The notes below the pieces were generated by a model that was given only the letters and a program-made list of their open reading frames with translations, did not search any database and was not told where the DNA came from. A DNA stretch of 64,000 nt from positions 1 to 64,000 of the forward strand of contig CABXIU010000008.1 in NCBI GenBank assembly GCA_902512305.1. The letters are read 5' to 3'. Position 1 is the stretch's first letter; each line of letters begins with the position of its first letter. This DNA is from an uncultured Gammaproteobacteria bacterium. Lineage in GTDB: Bacteria; Pseudomonadota; Gammaproteobacteria; PS1; Pseudothioglobaceae. Below, in pieces: positions 19,886 through 30,967 of this stretch. A program made the position numbers and the translations under genes.

Positions 19886-20794
19886 TCATGAATAATCTAT
19901 CGCTTTATTTGTAAAATATTTTTGCAAAATTAGTCCTGTACAAATAAGAACAAGTCCAAAGAAAGTAGACACTAATATCCTTTCATCTAAGACAAAATAG
20001 AGAACCACCAGAGACATGAATGGAGTAATAAAAACTAAACTAGCAACTCTAGAGACTGTGGTTGAAATTTTTAATGCTGACTGCCACAAAACTAAGCTAA
20101 TCCCCATCTCAAAACAACCTATATAAATCGACCCAATTAAACCTTTGAAAGAAGGAACCACGAATGAATTAGTGAATAATACAAATACCAAAATTAACGG
20201 GAAGCTAAACAAAAATATAAGAAATAAACTCACTAAGCTGTCATTAGAATTTTTTGTGTTAAAAAGCCAAAACAAAGACCAGATAACCGTACTAATTAAC
20301 ATCAAAAAAACTCCAAATGGATTTACAAATTGCATTGAGAATATATCACCGTTTGTAGCAATAACAACAACCCCCAAATAACAAACAATAATCGATAAAA
20401 AGGATTTAACATCTATCGTTTGTTTAAGAATAGGTATAGAGAGAATAACAAGCATGACAGGCCAGCTAAAATTAATAACCATGGCTTCCTGTGCAGGTAA
20501 GGCGTCATAAGCCTTAAATAAAATAATGTAATAGAGACAAGGATTCAGGCACCCAAGAAGTGCATATTTTTTTAAATCATCTCTTGAAAAACTTTTAATT
20601 AAATTAAGTTTGCCTTGATATAAAACAAGAATAAACAAAACACAGATAGAAAATAATGTCGAATATAAGACTAATTGAATAGGTTCTAAGTGCTCCAAAG
20701 AGAGCTTAAAGGCGCTTGCAACTGTAGACCAAAAAAAAATTGCTATGCCAGCAAAAAGATAAGCTTTACTTTGATTTGTCAGAGTGGATAACAT
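19886..20794 (-). CDS. DMT-superfamily permease (EamA type)
   Basis: A 302-residue protein with ten predicted membrane helices in two EamA repeats. Members export or import amino acids, nucleosides or other small metabolites; the substrate cannot be read from sequence. It begins nine bases after a small methyltransferase on the same strand, and another EamA protein lies just beyond that, so the three may form one unit. Confidence 0.85.
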   Translation of the reverse strand: MLSTLTNQSKAYLFAGIAIFFWSTVASAFKLSLEHLEPIQLVLYSTLFSICVLFILVLYQGKLNLIKSFSRDDLKKYALLGCLNPCLYYIILFKAYDALPAQEAMVINFSWPVMLVILSIPILKQTIDVKSFLSIIVCYLGVVVIATNGDIFSMQFVNPFGVFLMLISTVIWSLFWLFNTKNSNDSLVSLFLIFLFSFPLILVFVLFTNSFVVPSFKGLIGSIYIGCFEMGISLVLWQSALKISTTVSRVASLVFITPFMSLVVLYFVLDERILVSTFFGLVLICTGLILQKYFTNKAIDYS

Positions 20795-20803
20795 TCTATC
20801 GAT

Positions 20804-21436
20804 TTAATTGACTTGATAAAGGCAGAGCTGACAACTTACACCCTCTTTAACATTATACTCAGCAGTCTCATGAACAAGCTTATACCATGACTCAGAGAGC
20901 TCCATATCACTGATGATTTGCATATAGGGCGATGCCTCCCATTCTTGTTTACGGACTGTAAAACAAATGTAACCTCCCTCTTTAGTGATTCTCACCATCT
21001 CTTTAAGAGCTTCAGGACCGACATGTCCACAGGTAAAGGTACCAGCGCAAACTATTGCATCAAACCAATTATCCTCATAGTCTAGTTCTTTTGTCAGATC
21101 CACTAACTTTAATGATTGATAGATATTTTTTTGATGGGCAACACTCAACATTTCCTGAGAGAAATCCACGCCCTCTATATTATTAAAATTATTTTTATGA
21201 AAAATTTCACCAACAAGACCAGTGCCGCATCCAGCATCCAGTACTTTTGCTTTGTCATTTTTTAGATAAGTGAGAAGAAGATCTGAGGTAATTAAATGCC
21301 CTACATATCCTGCTAAATTAATAACATCATGCTCATAGTCTGAAGCCCAATTCTTGTAAATACCCTCTAACGCATCTAAATCAGCAGCATGCAATGTTTC
21401 ATAGATAGTAGAGATCATGCTTTTTGTATTCTTCAT
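20804..21436 (-). CDS. SAM-dependent methyltransferase (METTL27-like, class I)
   Basis: A 210-residue class I methyltransferase. Motif I is VLDAGCGTGLVG at about 65-76, followed by GVDFSQEML and the motif IV region FDAIVCAGTF. The opening (YETLHAADLDALEGIYKNWASDYEHDV) and the CGHVGPEAL stretch resemble the Williams-Beuren-region methyltransferase (METTL27) group. The substrate is unknown. It sits between two DMT permeases, which suggests a methylated small molecule that is then moved across the membrane; this is inference. Confidence 0.78.
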   Translation of the reverse strand: MKNTKSMISTIYETLHAADLDALEGIYKNWASDYEHDVINLAGYVGHLITSDLLLTYLKNDKAKVLDAGCGTGLVGEIFHKNNFNNIEGVDFSQEMLSVAHQKNIYQSLKLVDLTKELDYEDNWFDAIVCAGTFTCGHVGPEALKEMVRITKEGGYICFTVRKQEWEASPYMQIISDMELSESWYKLVHETAEYNVKEGVSCQLCLYQVN

Positions 21437-21470
21437 TAGAAAGCTTTTTTTAATTAATAATTTTTGGATA

Positions 21471-22334
21471 CTACTTTTCCTTAATTAGTCCATAACTATA
21501 CATAATAAGTCCAGTCCATACTCCAACAAATCCTATCAATTGGTTTGAGTTTACTGCCTCATTTTGTAAATAATAGCCAACAAGAAATTGAAGGGTCGGA
21601 GTAATTAAAAATAAAATTCCAACAGTTGTCATAGGGAGTAGCTTAGCTCCAGCATTAAATAATGCCAAGGGTATTACAGTTACAGCACCTGCTAAAAATA
21701 ATAAAACATCTGTGGAAATATCTACATTAAAAAATGAAACATCGAAGTTTAAATAGAACCATATAGAAAAAATTAAGAAAAACGGGAGCAATATTAGGGT
21801 CTCGATGTATAGTCCTGGAACTGCTGATGAAGCCATCGCTTTTCTTGCAATACCATAGGCTGAAAAAGTAAATCCTACCAAAAATCCTAGCCATGGAAAT
21901 GAGTCTCCACTAAAAACATAATATAAAGCCCCAACTGTAGCAAACAATACAGCTAATTGCTTTAGTTTTGAAATCCTTTCATGAAAGAAAATGTAGCCAC
22001 CGATCATATTGATGACGGGTGATAAAAAATATCCCATAGAGGCCTCAACCACTCGACCCAAGTTAACTGCAAGAATATAACCACCCCAATTAATAGTTAT
22101 GAGAATAGCGGTTATAAGCAAAAAAACTAGCTCCTTCTTTGAAGATAAAGACTCCTTAAAGTTCAATCTCCAAGAGGGTTTAAAGTTAACCAGGAAAAAT
22201 AATACTGGCACTGACCACAACATCCTATGAACAAGCACTTCGGAAGGGTTGACGTGATTAAGTAATGCCCAATATATAGGGAAACAACCCCACATTAGGT
22301 AGCCTGAAAGGACAAGCAGAATGCCTTTATTCAT
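21471..22334 (-). CDS. rarD: DMT-family permease RarD
   Basis: A 287-residue, ten-helix EamA protein of the RarD subfamily, recognizable by GYLMWGCFPIYW and HRMLWSVPV in the first helices and VIPLALFNAGAKLLPMTTVG in the second half. RarD proteins are linked to chloramphenicol sensitivity and amino-acid export, with substrate uncertain. It lies 34 bases upstream of the methyltransferase on the same strand. Confidence 0.85.
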   Translation of the reverse strand: MNKGILLVLSGYLMWGCFPIYWALLNHVNPSEVLVHRMLWSVPVLFFLVNFKPSWRLNFKESLSSKKELVFLLITAILITINWGGYILAVNLGRVVEASMGYFLSPVINMIGGYIFFHERISKLKQLAVLFATVGALYYVFSGDSFPWLGFLVGFTFSAYGIARKAMASSAVPGLYIETLILLPFFLIFSIWFYLNFDVSFFNVDISTDVLLFLAGAVTVIPLALFNAGAKLLPMTTVGILFLITPTLQFLVGYYLQNEAVNSNQLIGFVGVWTGLIMYSYGLIKEK

Positions 22335-22390
22335 GAAGCTTGAGCAAAAAGAAAAAAACTTATTGTAGACTAAATAGTCGTTATATGCTT

Positions 22391-22750
22391 TTAATGTTTG
22401 TAGTAATCTTTTTCGGAACTGGCATGACTTAAAGTGTCGTCATCAGATGTCTTTTCATTAATCTCATTCAAATTTTCATTAATTCGAAACAAGATAACTA
22501 CCATTTCACAAGCAACTCTAGAGGCCAAAGAGCCTCCAACAACCCAGACCAAACCCCTCCAAAAATCTCCTTCAAGGAAAATATCACCTAACCCTTTGGT
22601 GATAAAAGCAAATAAGAGTATCCAATAAAATAATGTTATGAGCTTGGGTGTGACCATTTCATCGAGGTAGAACATGTAATGGTTATCAAGCTTTTCCATA
22701 GTCAACTTAAAAGCTTTTTTAATACTCTCTAAGATGTCATTGTTATTCAT
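22391..22750 (-). CDS. DUF4282 small membrane protein
   Basis: A 119-residue protein with two membrane helices (about 37-54 and 62-85) between charged ends. The MVTPKLITLFYWILL opening of the first helix and VVILFRINENLNEI after the second match the DUF4282 pattern. Function is unknown. The C-terminus is acidic and polar. It has its own likely promoter overlapped by a palindrome. Confidence 0.75.
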   Translation of the reverse strand: MNNNDILESIKKAFKLTMEKLDNHYMFYLDEMVTPKLITLFYWILLFAFITKGLGDIFLEGDFWRGLVWVVGGSLASRVACEMVVILFRINENLNEINEKTSDDDTLSHASSEKDYYKH

Positions 22751-22775
22751 TTATAGATCCTCAAATTCGTCTTTC

Positions 22776-22797
22776 TATTAATATTATAGTATTAATA
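22776..22797 (-). promoter_or_regulatory. Promoter -10 within an inverted repeat, upstream of the DUF4282 gene
   Basis: TATTAATA occurs at 22776-22783 and 22790-22797; between and overlapping them the minus strand reads TATAAT (22788-22783). The element is A+T only, so the symmetry may be chance, but its placement over a -10 is repressor-like. Confidence 0.3.
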
Positions 22798-22842
22798 CAA
22801 GTAAAATTCTAAATTCATTATTTGAATTTTTTCATAGACAAA

Positions 22843-22871
22843 AAAAAGCCCATCAATTAGATGGGCTTTTT
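22843..22871 (-). terminator. Intrinsic terminator downstream of livK
   Basis: AAAAAGCCCATC and GATGGGCTTTTT arms (12 bp, loop AATTA), with A-runs on the left that become the U-tract for leftward transcription. It lies 19 bases after the livK stop and closes the liv transport unit. Confidence 0.9.
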
Positions 22872-22890
22872 AATAGATCTTTGAAGCTTA

Positions 22891-24075
22891 TTATTTGTGG
22901 ATCTTTACATTAGTAAATGCACCACCAATAACTTCACGCTCAGCGTATGAACCATTAGCTGTACCACCTGCATCCAGCTCTACACCAGTTGCACCAACAT
23001 AGTCAACCGGCAGACCACCTGAAATCATTTTCAAGCACTCTTTAAGCTTACCAGCATGACATTCTGTACCTGGAGCATTAGCAACATTCATTACTTCTGC
23101 CTGAATAGCAGCTCTGTCGGTTGAACGTGCAGCTTGTGAAGCTAGGATAATTAAAGCCATAGCGTCATAAGATTCAGCTGAAAATACACCTGATCCATCA
23201 ACTCCACCAGCTTCAGCAACAGCTACCCAGTTCGCACCAAGATCAGCATCTGGAGAAGGCAATGTACCCCATGATCCATCTGCAACAGCGCCTGAAGTTA
23301 CATCACTGATCATACCGTCACCAAAGACGTAATCAGAAAAAGCGCCTGTATCTTCTGAAGCAGCAATAATTCCTCTACCACCAGTATCAGCATAGCCTAA
23401 AACAGCTAAAGTAGCTGAGCCACCTGCAGATAATGCTGCAACGTCAGCAGAATAGTCTGCTTTGTCATCGTCGTGTCCCGCTAATACTGTAACAGTTCCA
23501 CCCATACCTTCATATGCTGTCACAAAAGCATCGGCCAGACCTTTACCGTAGTCACTGTTTGAGTGAGTTACAGCCATATCAGTTTGACCTCTAGAAATTG
23601 CAATGCTTGCAAGTACTGGACCCTGTCTAGCGTCTGAAGGGGCTGTTCTAAAGAACCAACCACCGTCTTCTAGAGTAGTTAGAGCTGGTGAAGTAGCTGA
23701 TGGTGAAATTGAAACGATACCATTAGGTACTAATACATTAGTAATTACCGCACCAGTATTACCTGAACAGTTAGGGCCCATAATAGCCATAACATTATCG
23801 TCATTTACCATTTTTTCAGCTTGTGCAATTGCAACCGCTGGGTCAATACATACTGAGTCACCTTGAACTACATTGATAGTTCCTTGAAGATAGGCACCAG
23901 AAGCATTTGCCTCGGTTACTGCAAGGTTTGCACCACCTGACATTGGACCAATCATTGATTCAAGAGGACCTGTAAATCCTTGAAGCTCTCCTACATTGAC
24001 CGTTGCACCATAAGATGCAGTTGCCATAGTTGCTGACAATACTACGCCAGCTGTTGTCTTTAAATAACTTTTCAT
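22891..24075 (-). CDS. livK: Branched-chain amino-acid-type ABC substrate-binding protein
   Basis: Periplasmic receptor of the adjacent importer, 394 residues, with a signal peptide ending near TASYGATVNVG. The type I periplasmic fold (Peripla_BP_6) is indicated by MGPNCSGNTGAV, SPSATSPAL and SNSDYGKG. Two internal cysteine-bearing loops (SVCIDP and GTECHAGKLKEC) may form disulfides. Substrate could be leucine-type amino acids, but the family also binds urea and amides, so the name is provisional. It is last in the operon, 162 bases after livM, perhaps with its own promoter for higher expression. Confidence 0.85.
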   Translation of the reverse strand: MKSYLKTTAGVVLSATMATASYGATVNVGELQGFTGPLESMIGPMSGGANLAVTEANASGAYLQGTINVVQGDSVCIDPAVAIAQAEKMVNDDNVMAIMGPNCSGNTGAVITNVLVPNGIVSISPSATSPALTTLEDGGWFFRTAPSDARQGPVLASIAISRGQTDMAVTHSNSDYGKGLADAFVTAYEGMGGTVTVLAGHDDDKADYSADVAALSAGGSATLAVLGYADTGGRGIIAASEDTGAFSDYVFGDGMISDVTSGAVADGSWGTLPSPDADLGANWVAVAEAGGVDGSGVFSAESYDAMALIILASQAARSTDRAAIQAEVMNVANAPGTECHAGKLKECLKMISGGLPVDYVGATGVELDAGGTANGSYAEREVIGGAFTNVKIHK

Positions 24076-24237
24076 TTTGTCTCCTATTTTAAAAAAAGAT
24101 TCCCTACGCTCAATAAACGATTAAGACGTATTTCCAAAGGGATTCATGGGTAATGATAAACAGTTTCCTGCGGTTTGTGTTAAAAATATTTGAAAATATA
24201 CTTGACTAATGGCCAATCTAATACTTTTAAAACAAAA

Positions 24238-25614
24238 TTATAGCTCTTTATTTTTCTCAGGAAGTATGCCACCAGGTGAAAATCTCATTATCAAAAGCAA
24301 TATAGTCCCCATAAAGACAAGTCTTAGGTAGTGGACTCTATCTTCAATAAATTCTAGAAATGCGCTTCCTTCCTGCATATTATTTCCTAGCATTTCTACA
24401 ACCCAAAGTCCCATTGGGCCTGCCTGAATCCATATAAACCAGATTATAAATGCGCCCAAAACAGATCCCAAATTGTTACCCGATCCTCCAAGAATAACCA
24501 TAACCCATATCAAGAAAGTAAATCTTAGGGGTTGGTAAGCAGTAGGAATAAAGATTCCATCATAAGTCACCAATAAAGCACCGGCTACACCAACTATTGC
24601 TGAACCAATAACAAAAATTTGAAGATGTTGACGCTTGATATTTTTTCCCATTGCCGAAGCAGCTACTTCATTATCTCGAATCGCCCTTACTTTTCTACCC
24701 CAAGGCGAATTTAAGGCAAGATTTGAAAGAATAATAAAAGCACCTAAAATAGCAATGAATAGGCCTGAATAGCATAATTTAACAAAAACGACAGCGGCTT
24801 CTCGAACATAATCTCCTAACTGGTCAATTTGTTCTGATTGAGTAAGCAACTGAAGTTCTGATTTGTGAAGCCAGGCGATTATATTTTGAAACCATTCAGA
24901 TTGTTGCATATCCACTTCATATGGAACAGGCCTTGGAAGGCCATAAACATTTTTCAGACCGCGAACAAACCAGTCTTCATTTTTGATTACGTAGAGAATA
25001 ATTTCTGAAATACCCAAAGTTGCAATGGCAAGATAATCCGTCCTTAAACCCAGAGTTATCTTACCAATCCACCATGCTGCACCAGCTGCAGCCAATCCAC
25101 CAACTATCCATGAAAAGGCTACGGGAATTCCAAAACCACCCAGATAGCCCGTAATTGCAGGATCAACCTTTTCAATTAATTCAGCGGCTTCAGAGAAGTA
25201 ATATCTGGTTATTAGGTAGCCGATTATTACTACTGAAGCAGTAAGCCATTTATTAACCCCTCTCCTATTAAGAACTACTCCAGTAATAACAGTTACAGCA
25301 CCAATAATCAATGAAAGAAACATCTTCATACCCCCAACATCTATTGCTTCAGTCACAGGCTGCTGTGCTATTAGCACGACGCTGACACCACCCAGAGCAG
25401 CAAACCCCATAATTCCAACATTAAATAAACCCGCATAGCCCCATTGAATATTGACACCTAGAGCCATAATAGCTGATATTAAAGACATATTAAAAATACC
25501 AAGTGCAAGCGCCCATGATTGATTCATGCCCACAAATAAAAGGATGAGACCCATTATTGCAAAGCTAGCAATGGCTTTATTGGCCTCCCAAATAGCTGTA
25601 ATATTATTCATCAA
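24238..25614 (-). CDS. livM: Branched-chain amino-acid ABC permease LivM
   Basis: A polytopic permease of 458 residues, longer than the usual ~300-430. The LivM signature lies in LGLRTDYLAIATLGISEII and the EAA-like coupling loop in RAIRDNEVAASAMGKN. An extra hydrophilic region of about 60 residues (near 220-280, with Gln-rich LLTQSEQIDQLG) separates two membrane parts. Its start overlaps the livH stop by 11 bases, so translation is coupled. It pairs with LivH as the heterodimeric channel. Confidence 0.88.
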   Translation of the reverse strand: MMNNITAIWEANKAIASFAIMGLILLFVGMNQSWALALGIFNMSLISAIMALGVNIQWGYAGLFNVGIMGFAALGGVSVVLIAQQPVTEAIDVGGMKMFLSLIIGAVTVITGVVLNRRGVNKWLTASVVIIGYLITRYYFSEAAELIEKVDPAITGYLGGFGIPVAFSWIVGGLAAAGAAWWIGKITLGLRTDYLAIATLGISEIILYVIKNEDWFVRGLKNVYGLPRPVPYEVDMQQSEWFQNIIAWLHKSELQLLTQSEQIDQLGDYVREAAVVFVKLCYSGLFIAILGAFIILSNLALNSPWGRKVRAIRDNEVAASAMGKNIKRQHLQIFVIGSAIVGVAGALLVTYDGIFIPTAYQPLRFTFLIWVMVILGGSGNNLGSVLGAFIIWFIWIQAGPMGLWVVEMLGNNMQEGSAFLEFIEDRVHYLRLVFMGTILLLIMRFSPGGILPEKNKEL

Positions 25615-26638
25615 CGATTACCTTGCCCTTAAACAACCCTGTAGGCTTTATCAAAAGAACAATAATTAAAATAACAAAGGATATTGCATATTTATATTCT
25701 GTACCAATGAGTTGAACCAATGAATTAGGATGCATCGATAAAGGTAACAAATAAATTAAAAACTTTTTGTATGCATAAGTAAGAAATATCTCAGAAAATG
25801 CGACTAAAAAAGCCCCCGCAATTGCGCCAATAGGTGAACCAATACCGCCCACAATAACTGAGGCAAAAATTGGCAGGAGTAACAAATGATATTGCTGAGG
25901 TGCAAATCCTTTATCTAGTCCATAAAGTGTTCCAGCAATCGTTGTAAAAAGAGCGACTAATAACCAAGTTATTCTCACAACTTTATCTGGATCTATTCCA
26001 GATAGAAGAGCTAACTCTTTGTTGTCTGAATAAGCACGCATAGCTTTACCAGTCTTAGTTTTTTGTAAAAAGTAAAATAGAAAAGCAACAAGCAATATAG
26101 CCAAAGTGATGGTTAAAAATTGAGATGTTTTAAGTGCAATACCCTGCTGAAGTCCTGTAAATGCCTTAAACTCTCTGACTGAAAATATAAATCTCTCTCC
26201 ATCTCCAAAGCGTTGCGCAGAAGCCCCTAGAAAAAACCTGACGATACCTCCTGTAATAAACATAACACCTATTGATGCTGTAATACCCACAATACTCTGC
26301 TTAATCTTTATTCCGCGATAGTGTCTGTAAACCAATCTATCCATTAAGAGTAAATAAATTGACATACCCACCAAGGCCAATGGAATCGCCAAAATGGCTG
26401 TAGGGAAACCCGTTATAGTCCAACCTTTGCTAATCATGTAGCCGCTAATTAGAATAACAAGCATCGTTCCAAAAGCCATACTGTCTCCCTGAGCAAAATT
26501 GGAAAACCTTAGGATTGAATAGACTAAAGTGACTGCCAAAGCCCCTAAGGCCAGTTGAGAGCCATAAGACAAAGCAGGAAGAATGACAAAGTTTGTCAGT
26601 AAAGCGAATGCGTTAATTATATCAATCGAGTCTGACAT
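25604..26638 (-). CDS. livH: Branched-chain amino-acid ABC permease LivH
   Basis: A 344-residue permease with about eight membrane helices. LRFSNFAQGDSMAFG near the start and the coupling loop GKAMRAYSDNKELALLSGI identify LivH, and VGGIGSPIGAIAGAF is typical of its C-terminal half. It begins directly at the stop of livF and overlaps livM. Together with LivM it makes the membrane channel served by LivF and LivG. Confidence 0.88.
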   Translation of the reverse strand: MSDSIDIINAFALLTNFVILPALSYGSQLALGALAVTLVYSILRFSNFAQGDSMAFGTMLVILISGYMISKGWTITGFPTAILAIPLALVGMSIYLLLMDRLVYRHYRGIKIKQSIVGITASIGVMFITGGIVRFFLGASAQRFGDGERFIFSVREFKAFTGLQQGIALKTSQFLTITLAILLVAFLFYFLQKTKTGKAMRAYSDNKELALLSGIDPDKVVRITWLLVALFTTIAGTLYGLDKGFAPQQYHLLLLPIFASVIVGGIGSPIGAIAGAFLVAFSEIFLTYAYKKFLIYLLPLSMHPNSLVQLIGTEYKYAISFVILIIVLLIKPTGLFKGKVIVDE

Positions 26639-27343
26639 CTAACCTCCCAGAAACTTCTTACGAACTTCACGATCCTTAATAAGCTCTTTTCCAGTTCCTG
26701 TATGCTCATTACGACCTGAAACTAAAACGAATCCCTTGTCTGCAATATTTAGAGCCTGCTGCGCATTTTGCTCAACCATTAGAACTGCCATTCCAGCATT
26801 TCTTACATCTAATATATTTGAGAAAATCTCGTCCATCACAATTGGTGAAACTCCGGCTGTAGGCTCATCTAGAAGCATAACTGAGGGTCTTGTCATCATT
26901 GCCCTTCCAAAAGCAACCTGTTGCCTTTGGCCACCAGATAATTCCTCGGCTAATTGTTTACGCTTTTCATAAAGTATAGGAAACAATTCATAAACCTCTT
27001 CAATAGTTTTACTGATATCGTCTTCCCTAATGAAACCACCCATTTGAAGATTTTCTTCCACTGTCATTGATGGAAAAACATTTTTAGTTTGAGGAACAAA
27101 TGCCAAACCTTGGGCTATTCTGTCTTGAGTTGAAAGCATTGAAATATCATTTCCATCTAATGTAACTGAGCCCGAAGTTGGCTCTAGCATCCCGAGTAGA
27201 ACTCTCATTACTGTTGATTTGCCGGCACCGTTTGGGCCAACTATGACAGCAAGTTCTCCTTTTTCAACTTCAACCGAGCACTCATGCAGAATTGGAACAA
27301 CGCCATAAGCAGCGACAAGATTTTTTCCTTTAAGATATGCCAT
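26639..27343 (-). CDS. livF: Branched-chain amino-acid ABC ATPase LivF
   Basis: A 234-residue ABC ATPase. Walker A is GPNGAGKST near residue 38, the signature LSGGQRQQVAFGRAMM, and Walker B VMLLDEPTAGVSP. It is the smaller of the two ATPases, matching LivF. Its start overlaps the livG stop by one base. The pair powers uptake at the inner face of the membrane. Confidence 0.9.
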   Translation of the reverse strand: MAYLKGKNLVAAYGVVPILHECSVEVEKGELAVIVGPNGAGKSTVMRVLLGMLEPTSGSVTLDGNDISMLSTQDRIAQGLAFVPQTKNVFPSMTVEENLQMGGFIREDDISKTIEEVYELFPILYEKRKQLAEELSGGQRQQVAFGRAMMTRPSVMLLDEPTAGVSPIVMDEIFSNILDVRNAGMAVLMVEQNAQQALNIADKGFVLVSGRNEHTGTGKELIKDREVRKKFLGG

Positions 27344-28119
27344 TAATTAGTTGCCTCAGTTTTAATTCCCTTGCCTAGATATGCCTCAATCACAGCATCA
27401 CTACTTTTAATCTCCTCTGGAGTACCACTGGTCAAAATCTGGCCTTCAGCGAGAACAACTACTGGATTACAGAGCCTCGAAATAAAGTCCATGTCATGCT
27501 CGATCATACAAAATGTATAGCCCCTCTCTTCATTAAGTCTTAGAATTGCATCACCGATTTGCTTGAGAAGTGTTCTATTGACTCCTGCACCAACTTCGTC
27601 AAGGAGAACAACTTTGGCATCAACCATCATTGTTCGTGCTAGTTCTAGTAATTTTTTCTGACCTCCAGATAAATTACCTGCTCTTTCGTTTTTGAGATGA
27701 CTTATGCTCAAAAAATCGACGACCTCTTCAGCTTTAGATTGAAGTGACCCCTCTTCTTCTTGAATTTGTTTGCGCTTTAACCAACTATTCATAAGACTTT
27801 CACCAAGCTGATTGGCAGGAACCATCATTAAATTTTCAAGGACACTAAGTGTAGGAAACTCATGGGCAATCTGGAATGTTCTAAGAAGACCTTTATGGAA
27901 TAGCTGGTGTGATGTCAGCTCCGTCACATCTTCACCATCAAGAATAATTTCACCGTCTGTTGGCTGATAAAGTCCGGCAATCAAGTTGAACATTGTTGTT
28001 TTCCCAGCGCCATTAGGGCCAACCAAACCAGTAATTGAGCCTTTATCGATGTGCAAATCTACCCCATCAACGGCTCTGATTCCACCAAAATGTTTTGATA
28101 AGTTCTTAACTGTAATCAT
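27343..28119 (-). CDS. livG: Branched-chain amino-acid ABC ATPase LivG
   Basis: A 258-residue ATPase and the first gene of the liv unit. Walker A is GPNGAGKTT near residue 35; the LivG-type insert follows (RTFQIAHEFPTLSVLENLM), then LSGGQKKLLELARTMM and VVLLDEVGAGVNRTL. The second Walker region has VG in place of the usual PT (DEVGAGV). The 98-base gap upstream contains an AAGGAGAAA ribosome-binding stretch but no clear promoter. Confidence 0.9.
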   Translation of the reverse strand: MITVKNLSKHFGGIRAVDGVDLHIDKGSITGLVGPNGAGKTTMFNLIAGLYQPTDGEIILDGEDVTELTSHQLFHKGLLRTFQIAHEFPTLSVLENLMMVPANQLGESLMNSWLKRKQIQEEEGSLQSKAEEVVDFLSISHLKNERAGNLSGGQKKLLELARTMMVDAKVVLLDEVGAGVNRTLLKQIGDAILRLNEERGYTFCMIEHDMDFISRLCNPVVVLAEGQILTSGTPEEIKSSDAVIEAYLGKGIKTEATN

Positions 28120-28217
28120 TTTTAAATGGGACCTTTGATACCTGTTTCTCCTTGTAAGGTAGGTGAATTTCTAAAAATTGCCAGATTATCCTTTAAATTC
28201 AAATAAATTGTAAAGCT

Positions 28218-28517
28218 TTATGGCAAAACCTTGTTAAAAGGTTTGACAATAACACTTGAATAAACCCCTGCAGATACATAAGGGTCTGCATCTGCCCAAT
28301 CAGAAGCCTCTTGAAGATCGTCAAATTCAGCAACAATTAAAGACCCTGAAAAACCTGCCTCTCCTGGATCTGAGACGTCAATTACTGGATGAGGGCCCGC
28401 CAAAATAAGGCGCCCTTCATCTTTAAGTTGATTAAGTCTTGCGACATGGCCAGGCCTAACTCCCTTTCGTTTTTCTAAACTATTTTCGACATCTTGAGAA
28501 ATAATAGCATACAACAT
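28218..28517 (-). CDS. yciI: YciI-like protein
   Basis: A 99-residue protein of the YciI family (ferredoxin-like alpha/beta barrel). [24 protein letters not shown] contains the conserved His and the usual HxxxL-G-x-L-x-x-x-GP layout; [10 protein letters not shown] is the second conserved block. Family members may be small-molecule hydrolases or dehydrochlorinases, but the role of YciI itself is unknown. It follows dapB by three bases. Confidence 0.9.
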   Translation of the reverse strand: MLYAIISQDVENSLEKRKGVRPGHVARLNQLKDEGRLILAGPHPVIDVSDPGEAGFSGSLIVAEFDDLQEASDWADADPYVSAGVYSSVIVKPFNKVLP

Positions 28518-28520
28518 AAT

Positions 28521-30090
<1,570 letters not shown>

Positions 30091-30166
30091 GAACTTCGCT
30101 TATTACATAAATATATACGTAAATTATATTCGTTTAAAATAAGCATAGTTACAAATCCTTTAAACC

Positions 30167-30967
30167 ATGGAACAAAAAACACCCGACATCTTAAAAAAAA
30201 TTGTTTCAAGAAAACAAGAAGAAATTGCAGAATCGATTAATCGAGTCCCAATTGAGAGAATGATTGAATTAGCTGCTAATGCTGACAGTCCTCGTGGATT
30301 CTTTAATGCTCTAAATAGTAAAGTCCTAAAACGCCAAAACGGGATTATTGCTGAAATCAAAAAAGCATCTCCAAGCAAAGGCGTTTTAAGAGAAAACTTC
30401 GACCCCGTTGAAATTGCTCAAAGCTACGAGTCAGGTGGTGCAACTTGTCTCTCAATATTAACCGACCGTGATTTTTTTCAGGGAAACTCTCAATATTTAA
30501 TAAAAGCGAGGGCTGCTGTATCAATCCCTGTAATCCGAAAAGATTTTATCATTCACCCCTATCAAGTTTATGAATCACGAGCCATTGGTGCAGACTGCAT
30601 TTTATTAATTGCCTCTTGCCTTGAGGATGATGAATTAATTAATTTAAGTAGCATAGCTACTTCATTGGGGATGGATGCCCTTGTAGAAGTTCATGACAGT
30701 GAAGAGCTTCATCGTGCATTAAAACTAGACTTACCATTACTTGGAATTAATAATAGAAACCTACGTAATTTTGAAGTTAATCTTCAAACTACCATTGACT
30801 TAATCACTGATATTGGCGATGATAAGTTAATAATTACTGAATCTGGTATCAAAACTAAGCTAGATGTCGATTTAATGCATCAACATAACGTATATGGTTT
30901 TTTGATTGGAGAGGCCTTTATGAGAGATTCTAATCCTGGTCAAAAACTTAAGGAGCTTTTTGAATGA
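30167..30967 (+). CDS. trpC: Indole-3-glycerol phosphate synthase
   Basis: TrpC closes the indole ring in tryptophan synthesis. The 266-residue TIM-barrel protein is monofunctional (not fused to TrpF). Conserved parts include IAEIKKASPSKGVLRENFDP at 61-80, SVPVIRKDFI-like IPVIRKDFI, DALVEVHD, GINNRNLRNFEV and ESGI near the end. It starts at ATG 30167. Its stop overlaps the following OsmC gene by four bases. Other trp genes are not visible. Confidence 0.96.
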   Translation: MEQKTPDILKKIVSRKQEEIAESINRVPIERMIELAANADSPRGFFNALNSKVLKRQNGIIAEIKKASPSKGVLRENFDPVEIAQSYESGGATCLSILTDRDFFQGNSQYLIKARAAVSIPVIRKDFIIHPYQVYESRAIGADCILLIASCLEDDELINLSSIATSLGMDALVEVHDSEELHRALKLDLPLLGINNRNLRNFEVNLQTTIDLITDIGDDKLIITESGIKTKLDVDLMHQHNVYGFLIGEAFMRDSNPGQKLKELFE

